A stretch of 64,000 nt of DNA from Pseudoips prasinana (GCA_951640165.1 OX621255.1:29176001-29240000), one strand, 5' to 3'; numbered from the stretch's first letter, positions 33,051 through 43,745 are shown. Notes: generated by a model from the sequence alone, not told the origin. Translations and numbers: made by a program.

Positions 33051-33600
33051 CAGACACGTGTGGCTCAGTGGTTAAGGCAGTCGCCTCGTCACTACGTGCA
33101 CCGAGTTCGATTCCCGCGCAGGACAACTATTTGTGTGACCCATAAATAGTTATCGGCGGGCCTGTTGGCGTGGTAGGCAAATGCAATTCATCAGTAGCCA
33201 TTCGTATTAAATGTATTCTATGTAGTCTCAATCTATCGGACGGGCCCGTTGGCGTGGTTGGTAACAGCTTGCCTTTCACGCCGGAGTTTGTGGGTTCGAT
33301 TCCCACCCAGGACAAATATTTGTGTGCATGAACATGTCTGTTTGTCGTGAGTCTGGGTGTAATTATTTATAATAAGTATGTATTTACAAAAGACAAATAG
33401 TATATGTAGTATATCAATTATCTGGTTTCCATAGTACAAGCTCTGCTTAGTTTGGGATCAGATGACCGTGTGTGAATAATGTCCCAGTATATTATTTTTA
33501 TCAATTATCTTTATAAATACATCGATTATATGTTTGTAAAGTACCCCGCAACACAGGAATTTATCTTCCTAATGCAGGCGTTGTCTTTGAAAAATAAATA
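33051..33600 (+). mobile_element. SINE-C interrupted by SINE-A
   Basis: 33051-33148 is a SINE-C head (A box tggctcagtggttaagg, B box cgagttcgattccc). The matching SINE-C 3' part resumes at ~33515 ('atgtttgtaaagtacccc', 'gcgttgtcttt'). Between them lie a SINE-A head fragment (33150-33184) and a nearly full SINE-A (33237-33495) with B box at ~33291. SINE-C was there first. Confidence 0.8.
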
Positions 33601-33984
33601 TTAATAATACTCCGAGAGCAGCAAGCTTTTACAAGTTACGGTAACCTCTTAGGATTACGTGGAGCATAGGTGTATTGTTTGATGGCTATTTTGTACAAAA
33701 CAATAATTTAACCGTTATCCATTTGCACTCTATTATACATGCGCATGCACATGCGCCAAGAAACTTCCGCAAGGCGATAAACTTTACAATCTCACCTAAA
33801 TTATATTTAGCATCTGTAAGAGATTTAGGTGATTATCATTTAGTCATATTATAATAATATCATTTTAAGAAATATGACAATATATACCATTCAGACAATA
33901 TGTAGTAAAAATATAGCTAAAATTTAAAATTTAGATAATTAAACTTACACATGATCTTTGACAATAACTTAATTTAAGTTAGTT

Positions 33985-34170
33985 AAATATCGTTACCTAC
34001 TGTTATAAAATAATCTTATTGTAAATTATTTCCTACAATCCGTGTACCCAAATATCTATATGTACCTAGAAATAATTATAAATTAATTATATATTACTAC
34101 GAACATGTTCCGACTATTTACAAGCGCTTTTTTAAAGTCTACGTGAATAAATACTTTTTTATTTTATTTA
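33985..34170 (+). repeat. Rep-E copy
   Basis: It has the same block order as at 17680: 'tacaatccgtgtaccca', 'tacctagaaataatta', 'atgttccgactatttaca', 'tacgtgaataaatac' and a T/A-rich end. Confidence 0.7.
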
Positions 34171-34276
34171 TATTTATTTATTATGTATGTATGAATGTTT
34201 ATCAATTGTCTGGTTGTGATAGTACAGGCTCTGCCTAGTTTGGGATTTATGATTACAGCTGAAAGAAGAGCCCACT

Positions 34277-34284
34277 ATCTATGT
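34277..34284. repeat. Left 8-bp target duplication
   Basis: ATCTATGT, repeated exactly at 35454-35461, flanks the element 34285-35453. Confidence 0.9.
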
Positions 34285-35453
34285 GGCTGCGTACCCGTTG
34301 GACCTACAAGATTAGACCCTCTATTGCAAAAGTACCCGTCCGACCTCATTTTAAGTCCCTTTGGACCTTCTTTAAAATATAATAATCAATGTGCCCATTG
34401 GACCTCTTTTTAAGTACCCTTTGGACCTTCAAAATTAAAACTACTAAAGATGAACCTGTTGGACCTCAATTCTAATACCTTTTGGACCTTAATAAAATAT
34501 GTTTTTATTTAGTATTCGCCCGGCGTTATTTTAGTAAAAAAGGTACAGTTGTGTTGAAAATGTTTAACCAGAATTCTAATAATTAGGCGAAATAGCATAA
34601 GCGAATACAGGCACACTAACAACAAACAGCAATCCGTGGTCAGTAGAAGAAACACAAGAAATTATAGTGTAAACTATATTTTTATCAAATTTACAGGTGT
34701 GTAATGGATAAATATTTTAAAAAACCCCATGTACAAATATCAATAATACTTAGGTAAACCGCATATTGTAATGTTTTATATGTAAAAAACTTCTTAACTT
34801 AAAAAAAAACTCTGTGATTTATATACTTTATTTTACTTATATACATTATTTTAAATTTACAAAAATCTACGAGAATAAGACTGTGATTACTTGAAAAGTT
34901 ATTTACAAATATGTAAAATACAAAGATATCTTATATTTACAAATTTAATTAAGTTGCTGCCTGTAAAACCAATCTTCACAAATTCAGTTGCTACGGCATA
35001 CAATTTAGATTTAGATTTACTTACATTATTATATCAGTGTTTCTTTCTTTTAAAATGTGATATAAACATTCAAAATTAATATATAGTATGCATTTTTATG
35101 TATACCTACCTACGGTCTTGAAGATTTGTCAAATTAGAAAAATGTAACTGGAATATGTGTTTTTATTTGTTACATAACATTGTGATCTTTTATATTTTTG
35201 ATTAATTACATTGATTTATATTGTAGTGTTTTATTTTTAATAAGGTGTGTCACTTTTGTGCACGAGTGTATTTTAACTTTTTATACGAAAACATGTGAAT
35301 GAGGTCCAACAGAACTCGTTGCTTAATAGAGGGTCTAATAGGTAATCAAGTATAGACAACATCCAAGTTTGAAGGTCCAAACGGTACAAAGGGGTCCAAA
35401 GGGTCATCTTTTTAGACGAGGTCCAAACTAGGAGGTCCTACGGGTACGTAGCC
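34285..35453. mobile_element. 1.17-kb DNA transposon, 8-bp target duplication, GGACCT arrays
   Basis: The left end GGCTGCGTACCCGTTGGACC and the inverse of the right end GGCTACGTACCCGTAGGACC match at 18 of 20 bases. ATCTATGT flanks both sides. The first ~200 bp and the last ~190 bp hold several short motifs of the type TTGGACCT, mostly in inverted orientation at the two ends, as expected of subterminal transposase sites. At 34703 a short frame starts MDKYFKKP, which recalls N-termini of some hAT-like transposases, but it stops after about 17 codons. The 8-bp duplication fits hAT, P or Merlin; the choice is open. Confidence 0.85.
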
Positions 35454-35723
35454 ATCTATGTTACACCTTGTATATATCGTGATATATATATATTCAAATG
35501 AAACGTATGGTAAGATTAAACTCGAATCATCTAAATTAATTGGACATTCAATTCCCAAGGCAGAGAGCAAATAAAGGGCAACCTACTTTCAAATATAACC
35601 TTCGTCTTTAAACTCTAAATATTTAGTTCACGCTCAAGAATGTTAACTTACTCTTTGCGGCGGTCTCAATATATTAAAAAACAACAAAATTAAAACGCTC
35701 ACAGTATATTACTAGGTATGTAA

Positions 35724-35968
35724 GGCACACTTCTTTTACCTCGTTTACTGTCATTTTATTCTTCATACATGCTCGCCGGTTTAGGGTACTTCTGAGCAGG
35801 CCTTTCTTGAGAACGTCTCCGATTTGGTCAGAGAATGTTCTACGACGTCTTCCCCTTCCGATTGTCCCATTCACACAGGCCAGCAAAAAAGGGGTTCAAA
35901 GATCGTGACAAATGGAATTCCGTTGTCTCTGCCTACCCCTCTGGGAAACAGGCGTGAGTCTATGTATG
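35724..35968 (+). pseudogene. LINE-D end with twin-priming inversion
   Basis: The plus strand at 35893-35968 encodes the last residues (DRDKWNSVVSAYPSGKQA, stop) and the (TATG)n tail. 35724-35880, in reverse, encodes the part immediately upstream ([18 protein letters not shown] through MTVNEVKEV). The two parts meet at the same point of the protein (KEV/KDRDKW) with little overlap or gap, so a single element was inserted with its 5' portion inverted. Confidence 0.8.
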
Positions 35969-36372
35969 TATAGCATTCTGCTGTTAGCAAATATTGAGCT
36001 GAGTGTAGTTAAGCAGGTGTCTGTGTGTGTATACTTTTTCGGTGATTATTTCTCCGTGTCGGGTCTGATTTTTATGAATTCACATATACATACGTACTTA
36101 TGCATGTGGTGACTACTACTGTGTCAAATTTAAAGAAGATCGGTCCAGCCCTTCATTATGATTACGATCAGAAACGACCTACATGAGTCGCCTAATAAAG
36201 AGCTTAGTTTACATTCAACTTAATTATTGGATTTAATATAATATGTAGCAAATATTGCATGCATTACATTTAAATTAATAATACTCAAATTTCTAAAAAA
36301 AAAATATTTATAAAGTGTAGATTTAGTGTATCCCTACCTAATTTTACACTAACATACTTTCTTTGTATTGAA

Positions 36373-36600
36373 GGGCCTGTTGGCGTGGTTGGTAGATACG
36401 CTGCCTTTCACGCCGGAGGTCGTTGGTTCGATTCCCACCCGGGACAATATTTGTGTGCATGAACATGTCTGTTTGTCCTGAGTCTGGGTGTGAATTATCT
36501 ATACAATAAGTATGTATTTACAAAAGAAAAATAGAATATGTAGTATATCAGTTATATGGTTTCCATAGTACAAGCTCTGCTTAGTATGGGATCAGACAAG
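36373..36600 (+). mobile_element. SINE-A copy
   Basis: Head 'gggcctgttggcgtggttgg', B box 'ggttcgattcccaccc' at ~36425, body to 'gggatcagac'. The last segment up to 'gtcccag' is missing. Confidence 0.85.
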
Positions 36601-36723
36601 GGTGAAAAAAAAAATTGTGGGTGAAGCCATTGAAGCCGATTGAACTACTGTTTGTTTTCCATAGCTTTTCACTAAATTGCTATACATTTTTAGTCCAGCA
36701 GTGGACGTATTTTGGCTGACTGA

Positions 36724-36761
36724 CACACACACCCACACGCACGCGCGCACACACACACACA
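36724..36761. repeat. (AC)n/(CG)-rich microsatellite
   Basis: A run of acacac and gcgcgcac units, imperfect. Confidence 0.9.
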
Positions 36762-36817
36762 GTGCCTTCTGTTCTTCTAATGGATCTATCATTACCAACA
36801 TTATCAAACATAAGCAG

Positions 36818-36975
36818 CGAGGCGAGGCTATGAACCTGGTGTTTCACTATAATCTAAAGGCACGTTTATCATTCACTTCTGAATGATAAACGTACCTTCA
36901 GAATCTGAATACGTTCGGTTATAAAACTACATGGACGCTGATAGACCGACGCACTAGGTTCATAGCCTCGCCTCG
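36818..36975. repeat. 20-bp perfect inverted repeat with inner hairpin
   Basis: 36818-36837 and 36956-36975 are exact inverses (CGAGGCGAGGCTATGAACCT). Between them a 12-bp perfect hairpin (36864-36875 with 36880-36891) sits near the centre. No target duplication was recognised. It may be a short foldback element. Confidence 0.85.
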
Positions 36976-37371
36976 ACAAGGCTACCTAGCCATTACCGGT
37001 ATACAAACGATTGCATCGTCGATAGCTATGAGCGACACTCTTATATGGCAATAACCAAACATCCTGCAAACTCGAGTAGGATATAGAAACACTAAAAACT
37101 AAAAAGTATTACCTGCTTAAAACACGCATCCGCTAATGAATGACTCAAGATTGCAACATATTAAATTTCTTACTTATTTCATAACAAATATGACTAACAT
37201 ATAGCCAGTAGGTATTATATTCAGGTAGTTTTACGAATTCATGTTTTTTAAGTTATGCGCCATACAGGAATATATTTGTCAAGCGTCTTCGAAGATAACA
37301 AATATATAAAACTTCAAGACTTCGCTACACCAAATAATTGATTCCCTTATAATGTGCATAAATATGTTTAC

Positions 37372-37424
37372 TTCACTAGTGTAGTGAAGTTTGGAAAACT
37401 TCCAAACTTCACTACACTAGTGAA
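37372..37424. repeat. Perfect 25-bp hairpin, 3-nt loop
   Basis: Arms 37372-37396 and 37400-37424 are exact complements around 'aac'. Each arm contains its own small palindrome (TTCACTA/TAGTGAA). It is the longest perfect hairpin in the window and must be recent, because no arm substitutions have accumulated. Confidence 0.95.
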
Positions 37425-37609
37425 TGTAGCAGTTACTAGAGTGTACTAGAGTGTACCAGTGATTCCTTATACCTACACTTTTTCGAAAGAATTGTAGCTC
37501 TCGGATGTGTTTGTATGCAGTAGCATTAAAGCGCGAACGTCGATATGAACACAAGGTCCGCTATAATAATAATATGGAATACTTACCTTAATATAGACCG
37601 AACCAATCC

Positions 37610-38145
37610 GACTATATGTAGTAGATTATATCTAAAACTTAAAATTTCGATAATTAAATACTGCAATTTAATAACTTATTATAAGCTAGCTAAGTAATGT
37701 AATCATAAATTAAATGTTATACCTTAATGATTTCATACAATCCGTGTACTTTCTTAAATATCTATGTACATATGTGTACCTAGAAATAATTATGTTTACC
37801 CACTAACATGTGGCGCTCATAACCAGAAGGTCTCACGGATCCGTAAGTGATCGGCGAGGTTAAGCAACTAGGCTCGCGGCCAGTCCATAGATGGGTCATC
37901 GTGAAAGTGGTTTAATTTCTGAGCGCCTCCGTGCTTTGGAGGGCACGTTAAGCTGTCGGTCCCGGTCGTAGTCTTTAGACAACAGTCGTTAAGCCATGTC
38001 AGAGACCTACTGGGCTGTTTGAACAACTCTGACACTAGGGTAACCACTGCCCATACGATAAGTAAGTACAAACATGCTATGATTATTTACAAGCGCTTTT
38101 TTGAAGTGTACGTGAATAAAAACGTTTTTTATTTTATTTAAGATA
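37610..38145 (+). mobile_element. Rep-E split by a SINE-5S insertion
   Basis: Rep-E runs 37610-37808 ('catacaatccgtgtacttt', 'gtacctagaaataattatg') and resumes at ~38068 ('acaaacatgctatgattatt', 'tacgtgaataaaaacg', T-rich end). 37810-38067 is a full SINE-5S with 'ggcgaggttaagcaactagg', 'gcggccagtccatagatggg' and the 'cgataagtaag' tail. Rep-E is older than this SINE-5S insertion. Confidence 0.85.
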
Positions 38146-38480
38146 TGTATGACCGTTAAACCATTACTGCGTCTTGTAAAGGCGGAGGACACGTAGAAGT
38201 ACAAGTGTATTTCATTATTTAATAAAAACGCGGCTGAAGTCGCGGGACAATCTACAGTTTGTGCATATGCTAAATAAATGAGATGCAAATGGATGCCAAT
38301 GACTTCTAAATGGATTATTAGTAACATTAATAACTTTCACCTTTGTTTCTGTATATTAAGATAATGATCTCTCTAGCAAAATATGGCTAATGTTTTCTGC
38401 CAAAAAAGATATCCTTATAGATATATTCTTTATTGCACACAGACATACATATTAATATAGCTGATTAGATAACTGATGTA

Positions 38481-38615
38481 CAGACGCCAGCACATCAAGC
38501 TACCCCAATCTGTCAAATTTCCCCAATTGAAAGTGAACCTTACGCTTTTGTTATAAAGTTGAAAATCTATGAAAAAAAATTGAATGATTGGGGTAGCTGG
38601 ATGTACTGGCGTCTG
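38481..38615 (+). mobile_element. 135-bp MITE, TA target (CAGACGCC family)
   Basis: It starts CAGACGCCAGCACATC and ends as an inverse GGCGTCTG, with TA on both sides (38479-38480, 38616-38617). The ~40-bp ends carry 'aagctaccccaatct'. The interior is shared with 43346 and, in reverse, 62799. The TA duplication suggests a Tc1/mariner-type source. Confidence 0.85.
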
Positions 38616-38754
38616 TACATAGACGAACTTAACTCAATTATATGTTGTCTTCTAACATACCTGTGTCAGATTGAGAGCTTATGTATCGATATAAAGTCGT
38701 GTTTCCTTTTTACTCAGTTATGTTCAAGTTAGGAATGTATAAGTTTGTTATTTG

Positions 38755-38805
38755 TAATAATAATCATCATCATATCAGTCGAAAGACGTCCACAGCTGGA
38801 CAAAG
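38755..38805 (-). mobile_element. RTE 3' end, ~50 bp
   Basis: Only the (CAT)n tail and 'cgaaagacgtccacagctgg' remain. Confidence 0.7.
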
Positions 38806-38867
38806 TTATAATAGTAAATTAAAATATTTAGATAATTATGTTTACAGATAGCTTAAGAGACTTCGAC

Positions 38868-38895
38868 GTGAAAGGCAAGCATTTACCAACCACGC
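38868..38895 (-). mobile_element. SINE-A head fragment
   Basis: 'gtgaaaggcaagcatttacc' plus 'aaccacgccaa' is the reversed A-box end of SINE-A. It abuts the SINE-B at 38925. Confidence 0.6.
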
Positions 38896-38924
38896 CAAAT
38901 AAATAATATAATAATAATATAATA

Positions 38925-39161
38925 TCTGGGGACACTGTCACAGATCATCCTTGCCCCAAACTAAGCAAAGCTTGTACTATGGGTACCAGGCGACGATATA
39001 CATACTTATATAGATAGATAAATACTTATATACATAGAAAACATCCATGATTCAGAAACAAATATTCGTGCTCATCACACAAATGTTTGCACTTACCGGG
39101 ATTCGAACCCAGGACCACCAGCTTCGTATGCAGGAGCACTACCAACTAGGCTACGGTGACC
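38925..39161 (-). mobile_element. SINE-B copy
   Basis: Full-length, with the same A and B boxes as 26566-26806 and very similar sequence. The plus-strand start carries an (AAT)n-like tail. Confidence 0.85.
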
Positions 39162-39164
39162 GTC

Positions 39165-39905
39165 AAATACTAAAGAAAAATGTCATACTTTTCTACAATT
39201 ACGACTTTTACTTTTAACAAAACTGGTTCTGTTAGAATAAGCAATTTTGGGAGTACTAAAAGTTGTTTCTGACCTACTCTGGCAAGGACGTACTCTTAAG
39301 TATGTGCTAAGGTACGTGTGACATTACTGTATTACCATGGGTAACTTTCAAATATCATTTTCGCAAAATATAAGTGAAAACTGGTCGTAATGGTTTTTTT
39401 TTATTTGTCAACTTCTGTGAGTGTGCTCTAATAAAAACTTTTTGTCAAATAGCTTTAGCTAGTGTTTTATGAACGTGCCAATTTGTAGAGCATCCCAGCA
39501 GGCCTTAATGTGACCTTTACAAATTTTTTTATGTGATGATTACGATTATTTGTTCTATGTTTGGGTGAAATGTATCTTTAATATGTACGTATTAGAATAC
39601 ACATATAGAGCACAGGCTCTGCCTTATAATTAAAACGAGGATCGACATTTTAACAAGTGCACCAAAATACATCCTTCTATGTTAGACTGACAGCACGCTT
39701 AGATGCTTAAGTTCATGGACCAGTGAGGACAAATGGGCCCTAACGATAGCTTAATAGCTGTATAGAACTTTTCAACAAAGCATGTGGAATGCTAGCCTCT
39801 TCTAACCTGTTTCTATGTTACGTTCAGTGATTGATTTAGATTTCGGACAGGCATATGCTGATTATCTAAATGCGCCCCTGGGCATTCCTGTACGGCCCAT
39901 TTATA
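39165..39905. other. No recognised gene or repeat
   Basis: Anonymous AT-rich sequence with no frame over 60 codons. Confidence 0.45.
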
Positions 39906-39911
39906 TACTAA

Positions 39912-40127
39912 CTAGCTGTGCCCCGCGGTTTTACCCGCGTTAAACTTTATAAAATATGGCCTATGTGTTATCATAACTATAAAAATTAGCCTATGTTCTT
40001 TCTCAGGGTCTAGACCATCTGTATACCAAATTTCATTCAAATCCGTTCGGTAGTTTTGGCGTGAAAGAGTAACAGACAGACAGACAAACAAACAGAGTTA
40101 CTTTCGCATTTATAATATTAGTTAGGA
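39912..40127 (-). mobile_element. Lep1-type Helitron
   Basis: On the minus strand it starts TCCTAACTAATATTATAAA and ends CTAG (39912-39915) with the GC-rich 'cgcgggtaaaaccgcggggc' before it. A (ACAG)n run lies at 40076-40092. Confidence 0.8.
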
Positions 40128-40129
40128 TT

Positions 40130-41125
40130 ACATTTTACCTTAAAGTTAAGAAGCCAAAGCTATCCCTTCCCCAAGGGCTACTCTACACTAATTGTTTTGT
40201 TTACTAATTGTCTGTAGTCACAGATTTAAGAAAAGTAATATTGAATCAAACTTGAAAACAACAATTTTTAAATTACTGCCATGAGGTATATATTATAGTA
40301 TATATTATATTTGAATATGTTTTTGCCATAGCAAAAACATATTCAAAATCAACATTAATTCGCAGCGACCCCCACATAGTTCTTTTGCCGTAGACTTAAG
40401 CCTAATAAGCCTGTTAATAAAACGTGTCCTGGTGACTTTAACTGAGTCCAGCACTTGTCATCCTTTGTTGTAACTCATCATCGTTTGGGGTCTAAGGTGA
40501 TCAAGTGAAGCCGCAAGCAGGCATGTCTCCATAGTAAACTCGTCTAAACTCGCGTTATTTCGGACTTGTTTCTAGCTGATACCAAATAGTTTCCCCTTAA
40601 AATATTGCACTCCATAGCTTTCTAGCGGCATGTTTGTCTCGAATTCTTTAGCATTAGTAAAGACACCCTGATCGACATTACAACGAATAAAACAAAAGGA
40701 ACGTACTAACATATTCATTGTCTTCACTTTCCTCCTGTCATCATTTCGCCCAGGCCAAGGGTAAGTTCCACACAGCCTTTGTGTCAAGATCATCATGACT
40801 TGCGGAAGTGTTATTGTTGATATTTTGTTGAAGTCGGCGAAAGTTTGAGGTCAGAGGTATACCAATATTTTTTCGAATTATTGTTCACGACTTGCGTTTT
40901 TGATGACAATGGAAAATCATTACGAAACGTAGGTAGTTGCGTTATGGCGATAATTTCTCTATCGTTGGTTTCGAACTTTCAAGATATTAATCGAAGGAAA
41001 GTTTTAAAGACACAAAGAATTCCGGTGACTGAATGAGCGGATAATTTTAATTTCTAGTTTTAATTATGTGTAGTTTCCTTATATTCTTGGACCGACTTTA
41101 ATCAACTGGAATTAATAATAATAAA
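40130..41125. other. Anonymous sequence with one perfect hairpin
   Basis: Arms 40310-40326 and 40331-40347 form a perfect 17-bp hairpin around 'cata'. The frames 40572-40796 and 40845-41036 lack recognisable domains. Nothing else was supported. Confidence 0.5.
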
Positions 41126-41129
41126 CATC

Positions 41130-41518
41130 TTCTGACAACTAACATACTGCCATCTGATTCCAACCTAGACAGAGCCGTATTATGACAATCAGACAATATT
41201 TCTGAATACATATCCGACTAATATTATAAAGGCTAAAGTTTGTGAGTGTGTGAGTATGTGGGTGTGTATGTTTTTTACTTTTTCACGTCTAATCGGCTGG
41301 AGCGATTTTAATAAAATTTGGTATGGAGTTAGCTGACACCATGGATTAACACACAGGCTATTATCTTTAACGAGGGGCACAGCTAGTGGTAGATAAATAA
41401 CACCCAGACACGGAACAAATAATCGTATTCATCCCACAGATATTATGGGTGGGAATTCAACCCACGACCTCTGGTTTAGCACCCAGGGCCAGTAACTACT
41501 AGACCATCAAAGCCAGTC
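41130..41518 (-). mobile_element. SINE-A variant split by a Lep1 Helitron
   Basis: The SINE parts are 41130-41212 ('gccatctgattcca') and 41387-41518 ('cccagacacggaacaaat', B box 'gaattcaacccacgacc'). Between them 41213-41386 is a Lep1-type Helitron on the plus strand, starting TC and ending CTAG with 'cgaggggcacag' before it. The Helitron is the younger insertion. Confidence 0.8.
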
Positions 41519-41598
41519 ATTAAAAATAGTGAATTGACTGAATATGAATCGTTTACTGAAGAAAAAATACAAAATCAATACGTAGTGTTAATTCCGCT

Positions 41599-41856
41599 AA
41601 TTGTCAGTTTAATCCTGTCGGGATGCAATTTACACCGCCCTCCTAAGGCTCCAGGGCTGCTAACTCTTCGAGTGCTCTCACTCGAGCAGTCGAAGAGTTA
41701 GCAGCCCTTGAGAATGGCCCGTGGAGGACTGAAACACGTGTTGGGTATCGTACTGGCGCATTTAATTTGCTTTTTATATTGTCCTTCTTGCATGTGCACA
41801 TTTTGCGGGCGGGTGGGCGGTGCAAATTACATCCCGTCATGATTAAACTGACAATT
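41599..41856. mobile_element. Rep-F MITE with ~42-bp terminal repeats
   Basis: The left end AATTGTCAGTTTAATC and the inverse of the right end match over ~42 bp with four mismatches. Inside, a perfect 19-bp hairpin (41653-41671 with 41690-41708) is centred on 'gtgctctcactcgagcag'. A related partial copy lies at 20270-20500. Confidence 0.8.
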
Positions 41857-41984
41857 ATTTTGTATTTTGATTGTCATGGATTTCCGCAAAGTAACGCCCG
41901 ATTCCATTAATTGAATAAAAAATGTTGATTTACGGATTTTGTGGCTAACCTAATATATTAATGTTTATTTTCGGGCGGATTTAT

Positions 41985-42178
41985 AGACAACACCCGCCTT
42001 ACTCTACCCCTATGTTGCGGGGTAATTTACAGACATATCTTTGACGAACTCTAAATACACCTATACTCAGAACACAAATATGGTTCACACAAATAATTGT
42101 CCCGTGCGAACTGAGCAGGCCTCAAACCGCGAACACAAAGTGGCTAGGATGCTATCTTAACCAACGCGCCACACCGCA
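41985..42178 (-). mobile_element. SINE-C copy, diverged
   Basis: 'agacaacacccgcctt', 'gttgcggggtaatttacaga', the body, a decayed B box and 'ccaacgcgccacaccgca' follow SINE-C order on the minus strand. Confidence 0.75.
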
Positions 42179-42424
42179 CTCAAATCATTATATATGTCAA
42201 CTATATCTACTAACAGTATCCGACATACCCACAGACTCACATTCCATTATTTAAACACAGAGATAATCCTACATTATCTAGATTCTATTCAGTGTATCCA
42301 ACTTTCTATACGAAAGGAAATTAACAGTTTCCGTTGGATCGCCATCTCGTGCCTGATATTACATGAAACTCGCGTAATGCTAGGAAATTGAGAAAAATAG
42401 ATATAATAGACATCAGTGGGGCAT

Positions 42425-42485
42425 TAATTAAGTGTATAAATGTTTTAACTGTACAGCTTTTTTACCTCTTTAGAGCGTAGATAAA
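42425..42485. repeat. ~60-bp repeat shared with 45345-45410
   Basis: 'gttttaactgtacagctttt' and 'gagcgtagataaattataat' occur at both places in the same orientation. The copy at 42425 precedes a LINE tail and the other follows a SINE-A. Confidence 0.7.
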
Positions 42486-42489
42486 TTAT

Positions 42490-42915
42490 AATGCTATATC
42501 AAATCAAATCTTTATTTGCTCAAATATGGTACATAAGGTGTTAATCAAAAGGTTATATCCGACATATTCTGACCTGAGGTCGTGCAAATATACATATAGT
42601 TTTGAAACTTAATCTATTAAATTACATTATTATTTTGACTTATATTCTAGATATTCCTTAGTTTTACAAAAACATTTCACTTTGAGGGAATTAAACAAAC
42701 TCTCCCTAAATTGAGGTAATGTCATTTTTTTTTAATATGTAATGGAAGGTTATTATATATTTTGATTGCCATGAAATATGCATTTTTTTGAAAATCTCTA
42801 GTCTTATTCTAGGTAATTTAATTTTGTCTTTATGTCTAGACATGGTATCAAAATGTTCGAATAAATTCGGATGTCTATTAACTAAAATGCATATTTCATA
42901 TATAGTTATAATAAT
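42490..42915 (-). pseudogene. CR1/Jockey-type LINE 3' end
   Basis: The plus strand starts 'caaatctttatttgctc', the usual reversed 3' terminus of such LINEs. The minus strand encodes a decayed C-terminus with several stops. No RT motifs remain. Confidence 0.6.
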
Positions 42916-42929
42916 TAAATGATTTTTTC

Positions 42930-43033
42930 ATTGGTCGCTGGAAGTTGCTGGATGCGGATAGCGCAAGACCGTCAATTGTGGAGATCTTTGCGGGAGGCCT
43001 TTGTCCAGCTGTGGGCGTCTTTCGGCTGATGGC
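42930..43033 (+). mobile_element. RTE 3' end followed by SINE-A
   Basis: 'ctggatgcggatagcgcaag', 'aattgtggagatctttgcgg' and 'ggcgtctttcggctgatgg' are the RTE 3' end on the plus strand. A SINE-A (minus, 43036-43220) begins immediately after. Confidence 0.75.
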
Positions 43034-43035
43034 GA

Positions 43036-43220
43036 TCCTGGGTTATTATTCACACACGGCCATCTTATCCAAAACTAAGCAGAGCTTGTACTATGGAAAC
43101 CAGATAACTGATATACTACTATTCTTTTGCAAATACATACTTATATACATAATTACAGCCAGACTCAGGACAAACAGACATGTTTATGCACACAAATATC
43201 TATCCTGAGCCGAATCGTGA
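43036..43220 (-). mobile_element. SINE-A, 5' part lost
   Basis: The plus strand carries the body ('aactaagcagagcttgtact', 'aaccagataactgatatac') up to 'gcacacaaatatctatcctg'. The B box is degenerate and the A-box end is missing. Confidence 0.75.
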
Positions 43221-43345
43221 CCGTTGAAAATTAAGATTACGTAGGTAGCAGAGATAACTATACTGCGTCAAAATAGTGGTATCTTTATTTTGGCGCTATA
43301 TATGTAGTTCTCTGTTACGACTATGATGGACCAGTCCCTTTTGTA

Positions 43346-43476
43346 CAGACTCCAACACATCAAGCTACCCCAATCTGTCAAATTTCCCCAATTGAAAGTG
43401 AACCTTATGCTTTTGTGATAAAGTTAAAAATCTATAAAAGAAATTTGACAGATTGGGGTAGCTGTATGTGCTGCTT
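43346..43476 (+). mobile_element. MITE (CAGACGCC family), right end eroded
   Basis: The left TA plus CAGACTCC and the internal sequence match the 38481 copy. The right terminal repeat is shortened to 'gctgctt' before TA. Confidence 0.8.
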
Positions 43477-43745
43477 TACATAAATCAGTATTAGTAAAAG
43501 TTTTGACTCTACAATAAAAATCATTAAAAAAGACCGTTTCAAACTGTCAAAAATAAATGAATGGTAAATCTAGCGACTTGAAACCAATAGTAGTAGATTT
43601 TCATGATGTACCGAGGACGTCAAAATTACTCTTTTAAGTAGTTTTTAGACCCTATTGCCAGCATTTTACACGTGCAGTCTATGGATCAGACAGAAATACG
43701 CAGATGGCATATAGCGCCCTCGGTGTGCAATATAATAATTCGTTC

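Noticed and set aside
34703..34760. hAT transposase N-terminus (MDKYFKKP)
   Set aside because: The frame stops after ~17 codons and no further transposase sequence follows, so a coding call is not supported. It is kept only as a hint.
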